Source of the DNA: Phlyctochytrium arcticum
Lineage: Eukaryota; Chytridiomycota; Chytridiomycetes; Chytridiales; Chytridiaceae
Reading direction: 5' to 3'
Assembly: GCA_025602905.1 (NCBI GenBank)
Contig: JAHLKI010000015.1
Location: 310,001-374,000 of the forward strand
Length of the DNA stretch: 64,000 nucleotides
The notes under the pieces are model-generated. The model worked only from the letters and a program-made list of their open reading frames with translations. It searched no databases and had not been told where the DNA came from. Made by a program: the position numbers and the translations under genes. Shown here piece by piece: positions 45,101 to 56,900 of this stretch (position 1 is the stretch's first letter; the number at the start of each line of letters is the position of its first letter).

Positions 45101-46282
45101 TTCCCCGGGCTAAGTCGCCGGTTTGAGGTCATCAAAGTCGAGACGTATGACATTTCGCCCATTGAGAATGCCGTGATTGCCGTGCGCGGGAAGAATCGGC
45201 AATTATTGGAATTGCAGAAGAAGTTTGCCCCCTTTGCGGCGGATTTGGAAGAGACGTCTTCACGGCCTTCAGCAGAAATACGCTCGCGGGCCGGATTTAG
45301 CTCGTTTTTGACATCATCTCAGCGCTCGTCATCCGGAACCAATATCGCGGCGATGGCCAACAACAACAGCGATGTACCCAATGTCAATCTCTTTACCATG
45401 GCTATCAACGGTGCGGTGGATGCACCCGTCAATGGCGGGATTCCCATGTACAAACGGGCCTTCCTGAGCTCGCACTATCGGGCCGATGCGGAAAAGTCGG
45501 GGCGCGAGATGCTGGTCGATATGCTCGAACGGGCCATTGAGGAACAAGTGGAAATTATTCATCGGTGCCTGCTGATCCATGACCGGGTCGTGCCCAGTCA
45601 AATGAGGCCGTTACATGAAGAGTTGACGTCGTTTTTTAACCGGAATTTCAGCGAGGATATTCAGCGGCTGCATCTCCAACCCTTGCGCTCATCCACATCT
45701 CGACCTACGGATCCCCGGATTTCTACTTCGAATCTGGGAACCAACAACTCTACTGCTCTTCACCCGGACCCTCCTAATCGCATGTCAAGCAATACATCCC
45801 AACAATCCTCCTCCCAACAACAACAACAGCAACAACAACGCATGAGTTATCTTGGTGCACTACAGCCGCAATCCTCCACCCCATCATCAGCATCATCGCA
45901 AGCAAGAACTGGCTCCTCAACTCTCCGCCACTCCCTCTCCAATTCTTCTTCTACAAAAGGCAGCAGCAGCTACAAACGCGAATCCGTCCAACAACTTCTC
46001 TCTGCTCCAGCCGTCAGCGCTCCCCCACTTCCTGCCGCCCCCTCACCCTCCACCCCCCAATCTTCCCCATCACCCTCCCTGACACCCACCAGTGGAACCC
46101 CTTTACGCGGCAACAGCGCCAAACGGGCCAATCGACGCAAGAGCGACTCGAGTGCCCAAGGTCGATTGAGTTACAACAATGATCAAGACTCGTCTACGGG
46201 GTCTACGACGACGGATGCGAGTGGGTCTCGCAAACGGGAAAAGTTTACGCTGTCGAAATTGTGGGATAACCGGAAACCATGA
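39146..46282 (+). CDS. DOCK-family Rho/Rac guanine nucleotide exchange factor
   Basis: Activates Rac/Cdc42-type GTPases for actin and polarity control. It reads as one uninterrupted exon of 2,378 residues from the first in-frame ATG (MEPPTDTWQPLPKG); a TTG-initiated extension to 39041 was rejected. Features: N-terminal SH3-like region (LEIGDTVHLLEECHGWFRGY, about 75-95, then LGIFPATHIY); helical region with EEIAATLRDWG-like segments; C2/DHR1 domain (about 631-790: NALYLTLVSGEFSQMRK, RWNETIRIDL, AHVFFTFRHCS); a long armadillo-like middle; DHR2 catalytic domain (about 1645-2185: SLKLHGDLLEW, ERAIEICRELAMEYE, YYRVGFYGRD, KQFIYRGGDWEKLG, GIPMYKRAFLS). The C-tail is polyQ/Ser/Pro-rich and ends with a basic segment. 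A Gly/Ser/His-rich insertion (SWHMGHGSGAFGAIRWE) interrupts DHR2. The SH3-like start suggests the Dock180 side of the family. No break seen. Confidence 0.92.
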   Translation: MEPPTDTWQPLPKGLHGVVTCAYTPGAQTQALLGISVDDFSVLNRTSATAASEASHSTTTADTVLLKESRVSLEIGDTVHLLEECHGWFRGYVFPILSKSDDSSSSSGGRLGIFPATHIYSRALQSRKQSVDETSVISAVKLPDPIIETSDSLSDTDPSSPLSANEPLGGGGGRIRPPLLRTATCPIPHTNSLPSPDSSQIDFLPLNDGQPPRRTHTPRPTSYGPGFAIGGRRVAHPVPAAMHTTHDTAAGSAEPLVDEIAATLRDWGLMQKQYIELQEYDTFTRVQALFTKLFQGRKTLLSQSLGEEELTRLRRNLISLMEEGNAFQDLDLFVRHHEKGRLLSEKNTTIINIYRAHLMHAQKRSKGSDKLALASSLASSSHLDALSRAGMIEELPSSKFIHIFVELESCEAQLCLLGEYAELRFSLYSATDNRMMTEEFVVHVDSNGRLLPSAAPGMPKCRALFADLAFKDLSENTYLVCRVVRVGKMNISDKEPGSGKGDRPNFQNLSLSSMKSTLSGLEGSNGSLESLPGSMSGMAAHYRRPVGWAVTSLAELRAAHEASVEGVATKDTSMKIFVPMSESSAGTLFESIMNRTGGYESAPKGDTLNLSLRSFRGSLATVTARNSALLENAIMTPRNVVMDVVVPGDTRNALYLTLVSGEFSQMRKPSVRNVLVTVQVRTAQGDIVDNCIFHGAGERISGTYETVMYYHTTSPRWNETIRIDLRPELFDKAHVFFTFRHCSSADKSDAKKDKGEQNFAFAFLPLLRGNHTVITDANHALNLYKYERRITAPAVYLAYPAGANLLVHAKHSPSSADALATAADAMSKLPTLKDSFVIRTYLCSTKLTQNVSLHNLLHWRQGRQSVEHVLRDFTMIGEIEIIKFLPGILDALFSIIDNNTDKSLSKDVPNVEELVFTALVFTLGIVMDKRFVEHRATVDTYIATRLKSPRAWVVLLREFELLVKNPGDVGKGKELRSAIKIWSFLFRIAIRSNFISVHPPSTTSRRESQSQAEVAQESAETVLPPPPSPSASTPPGPTSDFIQSITSLFNAINHMMTLSSPGHIIGSQTLTLQHFSVLLPDLADVFPPTHLVTVAATFVDSVRSNRAKLNGYKLLFMKDLVRGFLFADERSRGVLVSCVSRWVGDWIRELLTQARLSAERASGSIAEEGENLRLCLDVIAEMVDRLQRVSERRDRGKHHEILTPVDGEDHVPPLAAAAAAPQHAAIVMCVADLLPKLLDMHIALSHEPELAKSVMPKPSKTDGSTTRSGTTPTSTTNGNSPLVPRFLELSYLDSIILSIVHLVGGTQIQSFLQKHCAENGPRGTVRILHALCEVFGSMITEDIYPSSWVSMNMIAHRTAIKVLRPLSALLSDEFLLAEEEDAARRGSTAFSVTGSDYSHMLDFASGTRGSQTAGTIPTTTVINGGDENQGLDLSGPQAVLHRVWDGFFRVLLQLLNSRWLQIERFGYQRARAAHKLGADVRGEGGEMLRTMWDYLGSTRRGKALQAGFIPALVGPFLQLTASPHPILRSAAVELLFNTIEPEFEQVGHFGRVEIECIERLHRLVTEERLGDDAYRTFIVDAFERRFTTRALLNHEPSSHNREFTVQGQAFLNSLNNFLELSLRIRDLPVGEQYYDVAVDNLIQMLRFLRTIGRRNIYIEYAHRLTTLHLEANDAVEAALSLKLHGDLLEWRADALVEPLPALNFPRWQSEFDRKEGIYLQCLDLLESGQSWERAIEICRELAMEYERHAYSYPDLANILRRQADLFSNIVNTSRCQAEYYRVGFYGRDCALALRNKQFIYRGGDWEKLGSFCDRLLRKYVGGKLVRSNAHPPPVEITEGEGVWLQVTGVKPVIDTRSWHMGHGSGAFGAIRWESPDVPDDPMDEVSRAAAGEDSEQMDLYLLEPDLNPYVKTQHSSGGSARVFGALEKADDRIRAYYEANEVNLFAFSRPLRKSLPTDSPLSQTDAAREFLELWTQKTVFCTRDRFPGLSRRFEVIKVETYDISPIENAVIAVRGKNRQLLELQKKFAPFAADLEETSSRPSAEIRSRAGFSSFLTSSQRSSSGTNIAAMANNNSDVPNVNLFTMAINGAVDAPVNGGIPMYKRAFLSSHYRADAEKSGREMLVDMLERAIEEQVEIIHRCLLIHDRVVPSQMRPLHEELTSFFNRNFSEDIQRLHLQPLRSSTSRPTDPRISTSNLGTNNSTALHPDPPNRMSSNTSQQSSSQQQQQQQQRMSYLGALQPQSSTPSSASSQARTGSSTLRHSLSNSSSTKGSSSYKRESVQQLLSAPAVSAPPLPAAPSPSTPQSSPSPSLTPTSGTPLRGNSAKRANRRKSDSSAQGRLSYNNDQDSSTGSTTTDASGSRKREKFTLSKLWDNRKP

Positions 46283-46682
46283 TTTTGAGCTGTTCTGATG
46301 CATTGCTGCTTTTTTCTTTTTTTTTCAAAATTCTGTCACTCTTCTTTGAATTTTCCTTTCTTTTTTCCTCTTCATTTTTTATATATTTACTTGGGACGAT
46401 TCTTTCGCAGTTAGAATAAATTTAAAATGTATATGAATGTTTGTATAAAGTTTGTTTCACACACCGGAACAGAAGGACTTTTGTCTTTGGACCTTGGAGC
46501 CTGGGGAGCCTGGGAAACGACTTTCGGGATGACTTTTCGTGGCTGGTAAATCTATGTAATCGGCATGACGACGCGCATCCACTGCGTTTGACCATGCCTT
46601 GGAATTTGGGCAATCACAAACCAGAAATTGGTCCAACGGATCTCTATTTTTTGGTCCCGCAAATGGTTTCCACCCGTCGGTC
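46283..46682. other. Short intergenic region, SWR1 5' leader
   Basis: Runs between two plus-strand genes. Poly-T runs just after the DOCK stop. The frame upstream of 46683 is open back to 46599 but only from a TTG. Confidence 0.5.
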
Positions 46683-49600
46683 ATGGTACCTGGGTCGGTA
46701 GTAGAGGACTTAACGTTAGATGTCAAGGTCGTTGAATCCCCACAATCACCCCCAACAACCATCAATTCTGAAGAAATATCCGTTGTACCCGACGACGACG
46801 AACTCATATCCGTCATTCCCCTTGTTTCGCCCATCGAACCTATAACTCCGCTGCCAAAACGCCGGCCGGGACGACCACGGAAAGATGCGAGCCTCTTGAC
46901 CCCGCCTGGAAATGCTCCTGATCTAACGGATCGTATTGCGACACGTGGACGGTCGGCGGCAGCAGCAGCACAAGCAGCGCTTGCCTCACCGAATCAGGAA
47001 CTAGATCATAGCAAGACGGTGGAAGATGGCGAGCGTGGAAAGCGGCTGTCTGTCCGGCTATCCACTAAAACTCAGCCAACGACTCCTGTGCAAGTTACCC
47101 CGGTTAAGCGCGGATATGCGTCGGTCGGTACGTTGGATGATTCGGGTGCGGTAAAGCGGCGGGGGCCAGGTAGACCACCCCGAAGTGCTCAAGTGGTGGT
47201 GAATGCCACTCGGACGAGCACCAGTGGCAGGCCGATTCGTGCAACGATCCAAGCCCTTCAAATGCAGGAAATGCAGGAAACACCTACTCGGGGCGGACGG
47301 GGGCGAGGTTCAGCGGAGAAGACAAGTGGGAGGGGTTCGGCATCGATACAACATGGTGGGAGAGGTAGGGGGAGGGCTTCGCGGGGTGCGGTTGGGAGGG
47401 GCCCTGGACGACCGCCAGGGAGAGGAGGGCGGGCATTGGTACCCCATTTGCGTGAACCCGACAGTCCCACCCCAAAACGAGCCTACAACCGCCGCATTCC
47501 AAAACTCAGTCCTTCCGGAACTTCACCTGCCAAAGATGCACCGGCTGATCACGGTCTGGACGGGTATGATCTGTTCCTATGGGACACTCCTTCCAAAATT
47601 TCCAAGGATGAAAGTAGTGAGTCGGATGAAGAGCCGTTAGCCATACGGCAGACCATTTTGAGTGCACTGCAAGTTCAGAAACGAAATTTGTTGGAACAGA
47701 AGAGTAGCCGATTGAGGGTCATCTTGGATCGTCACGACACCGTTGCCCGCGAGCTCTATTATTTGGAGAACAATCTTCCGCTTCTCGAATGGGACCCACG
47801 AAGAGTGAAAGCAGACAAGGGCGAAAGGATTGTCAAATACTTGCAAGGCTGTGACATTCGGACCATCGTAGCAAAGGAAATTGCCATCGCCTCACAAAAC
47901 TCACGACGCTTGGCCAAACAACGAATCGGAACGCGTGGCATTCATCATAAACATGACAATTCTCTATCAGATCTGATAGATACAGCTACAACGACCATCG
48001 ATGCGCTCATTCCTCGCTCAGCATTGCTGAATCTGGGCTTTGCGAGGTACTCTGACCTGGACGAGTATTTACGGTCGTATATTCTCATCGATGACGAGGA
48101 ATTGACTCGGGAGGATTTTAATGCGCGTGCGGAAAAAGAGGCTGAAGTTGAGGTCCGGATTGCTCGATTCAAACGTCTGGGATTATTGAAGGGGGTCACG
48201 GTACAGCAGCTGGAACGACGGCCTGACTCGGCCCGGCCCTGTCATTGGACTTCACTGGTGAATGAGATGAAGGTTGTCAGTAATGGGTTTACCCATGCGG
48301 GCCGTGAGCGGGTCCGCGTTACCAAAGCTATGAGTAAAGCTGTTGCACGCTACTGGGAGTTGAAATTGTCGGAAGGAGAACGGGTGGCCATGGCCGAAGA
48401 GCGCAGAACAAAACGCGCCATGAAGGAAGTGCAAATGGAACTTTCCAAACGGTGGAAACTCGTCGAACAAATCATCAACATTCAACACTCAAAGTTGGTC
48501 GCCGAAGAACAGCGCGAAGCAGGAAAACGGCAGTTGGATCGCATCCTTGAACAATCGAGCCAAGTCTTGCAAAATAGGCACATGTCCCAACGAAGTGCGT
48601 CTCCGACATCTACCATACGATCAGGTCGGAGCGCTGCTGGCGCTGATGATGACGAATTTGCCAAAGATGAGTCGGAATCCGATTTGGATATCTCGGAAGA
48701 GAGTGATAGTGGAGATGATGAGTTGGCGGCTCTAAGGAATGAGATGGATATGCCCGTTGATGCATTGATTGATAGTGGATACTTGGACATGGAAGAGCAT
48801 AAAGTGTACACATCGGACGATGAATCTGACGATTCGGGACAAGAATCGGTGGGTGAGCAGAATGCGGATGGCGGAGAGGTAGTACAGAATGGCAGTGAGC
48901 GGTATGATGAGCCTGAAGTTTCTGCCGAGGTGGACAATGCTGCTGAGAGAAATACTGAAAACGGTACTGCCCCTGAGCTGGAAAACGCTCCCGAGCAAAA
49001 TCATGAAAACGACATGGATCACGATACAAGTCTGGATGTAATTCAGGACGTCTCAACACCTGCGCAAGTACAGGAACCGCTAGCCGCACCCGTGTATTCC
49101 GCACCCGCATATGCGAATGACGATATGGATGACCAGGATTCTGATGCCGACCTTGTAAGCCTGCAGAAACCTGACTTGCGCACTCCCATTCCCTTCTTGC
49201 TGAAGCATTCTCTCCGCGAATACCAACATGTGGGCTTGGACTGGATGGCAGGCCTGTACGAGAATGGTCTCAATGGCATCCTGGCGGACGAGATGGGATT
49301 GGGGAAAACTATTCAGACCATCGCACTCTTTGCGCATCTCGCATGTGAAAAAGGCATTTGGGGACAACATTTGATTGTGGTGCCTACTTCGGTGATGCTG
49401 AACTGGGAATGCGAGTTTAAAAAATGGCTGCCTGGATTCAAGTTATTGACCTATTACGGATCTATATCGGAACGAGCCGCTAAGCGAGTTGGATGGTCAA
49501 AGCCAAATGCTTTTCACGTCTGTATCACAAGCTACCAAATAGTTCTACGAGATCATCATATCTTCCGCCGAAAGAAGTGGTCCTATCTTGTATTGGACGA

Positions 49601-52204
49601 GGCCCATAACATCAAGAACTTTCGTAGCCAGCGGTGGCAGACATTACTGGGATTCAACACGGACCGGAGGCTCCTACTGACCGGCACCCCGCTTCAAAAC
49701 AATCTCATGGAATTATGGAGTCTGCTCTACTTTTTGATGCCTGGCGACAATGCTCAGACAGACGGAGGTTTTGCGGGGCACCAAGAGTTTAAAGAATGGT
49801 TCGAAAAGTCGGTCACTCAGGTTGTCGGAGATGGGACAAGCCTTTTGCCATCAAATATGGCGGACGATGATACCCGTGAATCCGTGGCGCGACTCCATGC
49901 CGTTCTACGACCATATATCCTCCGCCGCCTCAAAGCCGACGTGGAAAAGCAAATGCCAGGAAAGTTTGAGCACGTCGTCAAGTGTCGGCTGAGCAAGCGT
50001 CAGCGTTTCCTGTACGATGATTTCATGTCGCGGGCCAAGACGCGGGAGGACCTCGCCTCTGGCAACTACCTGAGCATTGTTAATGTACTCATGCAACTGC
50101 GCAAAGTCTGCAATCATCCGGATCTTTTCGAAGAGCGGCCTGTGGTGACCGGTTTTGCGATGCCGGAAGGGGGAGTTCCTGGCAAAATTTTGGAATTGGA
50201 AGAAACTGTCTTGTGGCATAAGCTCATCCGGTGGATTGATGCGGGGGAGACATCGGCGCGCCTTCCGCGTCTGGGGCTCCAGATCGTTACCTGGCAAAAT
50301 GAGAATCAAACAAAGTTGTACGGTACGCGGATTATGGAACTGGAAGCATGGCAGTACCTCTGGAGGAACTACAAGGAAGCAGAGGTTGCGGAAATCCAAG
50401 CTCGATCGTTAATCACATCCGGCCATCGCTATTCCAATCTGAAGGAATGGACGCATATTCGCCAGTGGCGCGAACAATTCAACACTTATGGCAGATGGCA
50501 GATGATGGTTCGCGTAAACCACTTACGATGTTCAAATCATGTACCCATATATGGGTACAATCTGCGAGACATGTGCTTGCAATTGGGTCGACGTGACATG
50601 GATCAAATTATACCCGTTAGTGAAGATCCCCGTCAATGGTCCTCCTTCAGCTCGGTCCTGCGCACCATGGTCAAGACACCCATGGAACGATCGCTGGCAG
50701 TTTCAAACTTGATTTCCCGATTTTCCTGTGTTACCCCTGCTGTACGAACTCATCCTTTCCGGCGCGTTCTACCGCCATCCGGTCTACTATACCCAAAAAT
50801 ACCCCAGTTGGACTTGAAGCGCCTCTACACCGATCTAAATGATGTCTGTTGTGATGATCCCCTCAGTTTTGCCAAGACGCATCTGGAGATTGCGTTCCCT
50901 GACAAGCGCCTAGTACAATTTGATTGTGGCAAGCTTCAAACATTGGACCGTCTGCTTCGCGACCTTAAAGGTGGGGGTCACCGCGCACTCATCTTTACCC
51001 AAATGACTCGTATGCTTGACATTTTGGAAGTATTCCTGAATTTGCACGGCCACCGGTACCTGCGACTGGACGGAAGCACCAAAGTAGAACAGCGGCAGAT
51101 TCTGATGGAGAGATTCAATAACGACAAGCGAATTCTGGTGTTTATTCTGAGCACACGAAGTGGGGGATTGGGCATGAACCTGACTGGTGCTGACACGGTA
51201 ATATTCTATGACAGCGATTGGAATCCGGCCATGGATGGTAGGTTTCACTCGAATACTTGAATCATGTTTGAGTTTGGACTAACGTCGGCGTTTTCAATTT
51301 TGTAGCTCAAGCCCAAGATCGTGCACATCGTATCGGTCAGACGCGAGAAGTTCATATTTATCGCTTCGTAAGCGAGCACACCATTGAAGAGAACATGCTC
51401 CGCAAGGCTCAGCAAAAGAGACGATTGGACCAGATTGTTATTCAGGCTGGAGATTTCACAACGGAATGGGTGCAAAAGACAGGGGAAGGACGGCGGTTGG
51501 GAGACTGGCGGGACTGGCTGGACCCAGAAACGATCTCTGCCGACGATGCTGATGGGTCGCGCGCTCTGCCTCGGGGCGGTTCCGGAAAGGAATGGGAACA
51601 AGCCATCATGCAGGCGGAGGATGAATCTGACGTTGTTGCTATGCGTCGTGCGGAGAGGGAAGCTGAACGAGATGTGGAAGAATTCGTGGATGAAGAGGCA
51701 GTCGCCAAGGCTCCGGCCACCACAAAATCAAAACAGACTACTTCCACAAGCAAGCCCTCTGAAGCACCGGCATCAGCTCAAGGTGTGGCAGATACGTTAT
51801 TGGAAGACTCAACGATCACTGCTTCATTCTCCCCCTCTCACCCTACTTCTCATATCCCGGATGTCTCTACTCCCGCAGAAGAATCTGCAAATCTCGAGTT
51901 CGACAATGAATTCTCAGAACAACCCATGTCACTGATCACCACCACCACCGATATCATCAGCACAAAAATACCCGAACCCGCATCGCTGGATGAATATCTG
52001 TTTCGTCTGCAAATCTACCGTCTTGGCCTATCAGACATTCTGGACTGGCGGGATTTTGCTGAAGAACTGCGGCAAGTTGGCGAAGAAGAAGCAGAGCTCG
52101 AAGCAGTTGCTGCTGCCGCGACCAACGCTGACTCCAACACTGCTGCTGCAGGTGGGGCCATGTCTCTGTTGTTGCCCCGCGGTGCTGGGTCCGTGTCCCT
52201 TTAA
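46683..52204 (+). CDS. SWR1: SWR1 chromatin-remodelling ATPase (INO80 family)
   Basis: Catalytic subunit of the SWR1 complex, which exchanges H2A.Z into nucleosomes. Two exons (46683-51237 and 51306-52204; 68-nt intron splitting the codon in [17 protein letters not shown]) encode 1,817 residues. The ATG at 46683 is the first in frame. The N-terminus has AT-hook-like motifs ([10 protein letters not shown] about 59, RRGPGRPPR about 159, [11 protein letters not shown] about 239) in Arg/Gly-rich sequence. HSA domain about 522-600 ([17 protein letters not shown]). Acidic region about 660-800. Helicase: [58 protein letters not shown], then a long insertion and a C-terminal lobe ([49 protein letters not shown]). 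Intact. Three or more AT-hooks are more than I recall in yeast Swr1. Confidence 0.95.
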
Positions 52205-53938
52205 TCGCCCTTTTCCATTTTTGCCATACTCTTTGTACAGACTCATCATTTGTTTATTCATGTTCATGATTTTCTTGGTTTTGGTTTTAGAATACATGTT
52301 TTTATGGCTCTTTCTCTTTTGGTCGTCGCATATCTCTTGATTCTTTTGATTCTTGCCAACCTTGCAACCCAGCGCACAACTGCCTTTTCCACCGAAATGA
52401 AATGTACAGCCACCTGACCCGGCCGATTTTTTCCTAGACTTTTTTCTGGACGCAAGTCGATTAATAAAAACCTCACAGACAAGTACCCAGATATGACTGG
52501 GATCCTTCTATATTGATTTAAGTTTATGTTGTAGCAACCAGGGACCCAAAAGAACACCAAAAGTGCGGTTTTTTGAGGCATTCTTGGTTAACAGTGGGGA
52601 GGATGTACATTTGGAGGAAAAATGTGCCCCGGTGGAATTGGCTGAAAATGAAGTATATTTTTCGTTTATATGTATTCTACGATATGTGATGAGCTCAAGG
52701 CTGTAGGTGCGGTCAATTGTGTGCTTGAAAGTGGCCACCCCCGGGGCTTATAGTAGAGACATGAAAATACGTAACATAACTCTTCGGTAATCGCAGAAGC
52801 AATCGTGCACAAACGTTTACAATAACAATAATCGTTGGAGTTGGATTGGTAAATGTAGCTAACTTTGGGTGAGTCCAATTAGGCTTTTTTCCCACAATAG
52901 CTGCAGATGGCAAATTATGCTTATGCGGGGCATCTATGTACCAAACTTGATAACAGCGCACCTTTCTCTTTGTTGCCGTGTTTGAGAATATTTTTTTTGC
53001 CTTAGATGTAGATGTTGGAGGAGTTGATAGTGCGCTTTTCCAACATTTTGCGCAGTCATACTGACCAGAGATGATCTCTAAGTTGTCAAATATGTCTTGA
53101 ATTTATTCTGAGTTGTATCGGAGCAGTGGGTGTAGACGATTTAGATCCAAAAATTCTTACATAGCGAGGCGTCCTTATGTCTGGCATCAGTACTAAAATA
53201 CAATGTAATGTCTTTGTCAAGGCGGTGATGAGCCGGCCAAGATCTCCGTGAGATAACGATGGACTGTTCTTGGTCTTGCGAATAATACACCCGGGGGTGA
53301 ATGCATCTTTCTTTTGCTCTCTGGAGTCTTCAGTTTACGAGCTGAACCTCTGTTAGGGGACAAAAGTCGGCCTCCACATCGTAGCGGTGACCTGTTTTTG
53401 GGGGGGCTACCCACCATGATTGCTCGAATGTGCCCCGGTGGATTTGCTTCAAACTTGGACTAGAGCGAGATTAGGTGGTAATTGAGGAGATTTGGGGATC
53501 CTGATCGCTTCACTGTGTGGAGGAATGAAGTGGCAGGTCCTGGCAGGGGGGGTGATCTAAAATGACAATCGCCGTCAACAAAGGGCACACAGCTGATACC
53601 ATAACCATACAGTGCTGCATGAAATCTCACAGGTCTACCGCAGCATACTCAATCTTGAGTTTCAGAAGACTTAAGCGTAACTTTACTACATTTTTTGTTG
53701 ACTGACAGGTCCATATTGATTTTGCAAGTTGAATTTCGCGAGCGCGTCAAAACTCCGATGACCTCAGCGAGGCTGGTATGTTCATTTCGGTGAAAAAGGC
53801 AGTTGTGCGCTGGGCCTTGGGCCTTGCAATTTCCATTTCCACGTGACCATGACTAAGCTCATTAAAAGCAACGCGTGCGCGCATTTCGCGCATCTTGTTG
53901 GATGTGCACAAGCTGGGTTTTCTTGAACGTCAACAGTC
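52205..53938. other. Intergenic between SWR1 and the K+ channel gene
   Basis: About 1.7 kb. Several minus-strand open frames (52961-52713, 53417-53217) have no recognisable domain. A 16-nt word AATGTGCCCCGGTGGA occurs at 52621 and again at 53427. No tRNA or clear transposon seen. Confidence 0.4.
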
Positions 53939-56900
53939 ATGTCCGTTGACGACCCCCTTATGAACGACTTCAATTCCAATAGTACCTTTCCAGAAGATGA
54001 TGCGCCTCTCGTTCAAGATGCGCGGTGGTACAATGTCATATTGTGGGCACCATTTGTGTTGATTCCTTTCTCGATCATCTTTGCCCGGATATCGAGATAC
54101 TTATGGCGCTTCTACCAAGCACGGATGTATGGATATGGTGAGACTTTATGTGATCGAGTATTAATTCTTTTTGGTTCATGAGCTAATGACTTGAGCGTGT
54201 TTTCACTAGATGAGGATCTATTCTCTGATCCACTGGCCGAACTCGGATTGAGCATTACGCGAGGATACCGCAACACAGCGGATATCCGCAAGATTCGCAA
54301 AGAACACCGAAAAGTATTTGTCAAACAAGCTCGTGCGGAACGGGCAGCGGCTGCCCTTGAGACGGGACCCACACCCGCCCGTCGATTCATTGCCGGGTTT
54401 GCCCCACTCAACGCTGCCGAGTCCTATTTCCACCATATTCGGCGCAAGACGCGTCGAACGTGGTCTGATCGACTGTCTCCGGATGCGGTACGCCGCTGGA
54501 TTGATACATCGCGGTACGCCCGAACCTGGATGGTCCTACAAGTCCTCTGTACTCTAGTCGCCATTGTCAACTATGTTCTCCTCACCTACTCTATTCAACG
54601 CTCGGACCGCCGCCATATCAAGTATCTCGACCTGTTCTTAGCCACCATGTTCCTCTTTGACTATTCTCTCTCCCTCTACACAGCCGAAGACCGTCTCCGC
54701 TTCTACTTTAATCCAGGCTCACTAGTCGACCTCCTCTCTATTGTTCCACCATTTGTCTACGTGCTCATCTCGGAAACGTCCCAGTATGTCTGGTTCCTGG
54801 GCTTACTTCGTATTCTGCGGGCGTCGCGGATCTTGCGGACGTACCGGTTACTGAGTTTTAGTGAGACGGAGGAGAAGCGGGAATTGACTATTTTGGCGCT
54901 CACGTTTACCAACTTTGTGTTTTTGAGTGCCAGTATCATCAATGCTTTGGAAAGTATCAACGCGACCAAGACAGACCACCCCAGTCTGAGTAACTGGCAT
55001 GATAGTCTTTACTATATTATGGTGACGTTCAGGTGAGGAACCCCGCATCGGATCCAATCATCAAATCAAGATGCTAACCCATCCTCTACTTTTAACAGTA
55101 CAATTGGCTTTGGCGATTTGACTCCATCCTCGATCCCCTCCCGTATTGTTGTCATGCTGCTCATCATCATGGTGATCATCTTTGTCCCCATCCAAACTGG
55201 GAAAATCGCCGAAATCTATAACTCGACTTCCGTCTACCAGCGAGCCAAATACGCGCCAAAGATGGACCATGCCCATGTCATTTTATCCGGGACGGTCAGT
55301 TACACGGCCGTGGTGGATTTCTGCCGCGAGTATTTCGTGGCCGATCCCGTCGGTCACGTCGTCATCTTGGTCGAGGACGAGCCCAGTCTGGATGTGCGAA
55401 AACTGCTCCGGCATCCATTCTACCGCCATCGGGTGATTTATCTTCGCGGGACGGCGTTATCCATCCCGGATTTACGACGGGCCCAAGCCATGTTTGCTAC
55501 TGCTCTTTTTCTGCTCAATCTGGATAGTCCATCTGATGAAAATGGCGGGGGTGGCGGCGAAGACGAGCAGTTGCGCGTCACGCGCGGCGTGGACGCTCAA
55601 ATTCTCATGACCTCTCTGGTAGCCCGCAACGCTTTCCCGGGCCTGGCCATCTTTTCCGAGGTTCAGGATATCCGATCCCAAGATCTCTCTGTGACCTGTG
55701 GGATCGACCGCGTGCTATGTATTGATGAAGTCAAAATGTCGTTACTGGCCCGCAACTGTTTGGTCCCCGGCATGCTCACCATGATTCTGAACTTGGTGCA
55801 CACGTACAAAGATGCGGGGCATTTTCAGTATACGCTGGCCAACCCGTGGACGGCGGAATATTCCCATGGGGCAGGCCACCAAATCTATAGTTTCAAAGTC
55901 CCTGCTGGACTCGTTGGCGTGCGTTTTCCGAGCGTGGTAAAGGAAATCTACAATACGTTTGGGGCGACCGTGTTTGCGCTCATGAGCTCCAATGCGGGAT
56001 TCAACACCAACCCTCTCCGACTCAACCCGGGGAAACAATATCGATTGAGGGACGATGATGTGGCATTTGTCATGGGAGATGGGGGTGATGAATTGATGTT
56101 GCGCATCATGCTTCATTATAAAGACACGGCTATTCGTGACGAATTGAATTTGGAGGAGCTCGGGCAGGAGATGCGGCGCGTGGTGGTTGCTGGCCGGGGC
56201 GGGGTGCTCAAATCCGCTGCTACGCAAAGTGCCGATGAACTCCTTACTCCGTCGCAAAGTACACCGGCCGGTGCGGAGTTGCCCATCCCCGAAGTCGAAC
56301 ACAACGAAGGCGACGCAGCAGCCGAGGAAGAGGATGATGCGACAAGTAGGCAAAAGAGTGATTTAAATCGAGGTGGTGATACCGTCCTGCCTGCCCATAT
56401 TCAGTCGCACATCATTTTGTGTGGAAGTATGACGTCTCGTGGGATCCGGCACTTTGTAAAGAGTATCCGGACTAGTGGGATTAGGACACTTGTACCCAAG
56501 CGGGCGGCAGCAGAGTCCGGCACGTTTGGTGCATCAGGAGGAGTGGAGAGTTCGCTTGACACAAGTTCAATCCTTGGCAGCAGCAGCCTTCCATCAGGCT
56601 CGACCCTACCACAACTCTCATCAAATAGTCCCCAAACCATTGCAGCCCACCACCATACCCCAATCGTCATTCTCCTCGACTCGGGTCTCCCAACGACCCT
56701 CACACCCGACTCTATCTGGACCGACATTCTCGCCCACCCCCACGTCTACATTCTCCGCGGTACAGCCCTAAAACGCACTTCCCTCCTCTTCGCCGGAGTG
56801 GCCCGCTGCGCCAAAATCGTCGTGTTTGCCAAAAACCAGAAAACGGCGTCGGGCGGGATCGACCTCCCCGACGCCAACTCTGTGTTTATTGTCAAAATGC

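Noticed and set aside
46599..46682. N-terminal extension of SWR1 to 46599
   Set aside because: It begins at TTG; the first in-frame ATG is at 46683. No upstream exon with an acceptor was found.
52621..53446. 16-nt word AATGTGCCCCGGTGGA repeated at 52621 and 53427
   Set aside because: The flanks do not align, so there is no evidence for a larger repeat or element.
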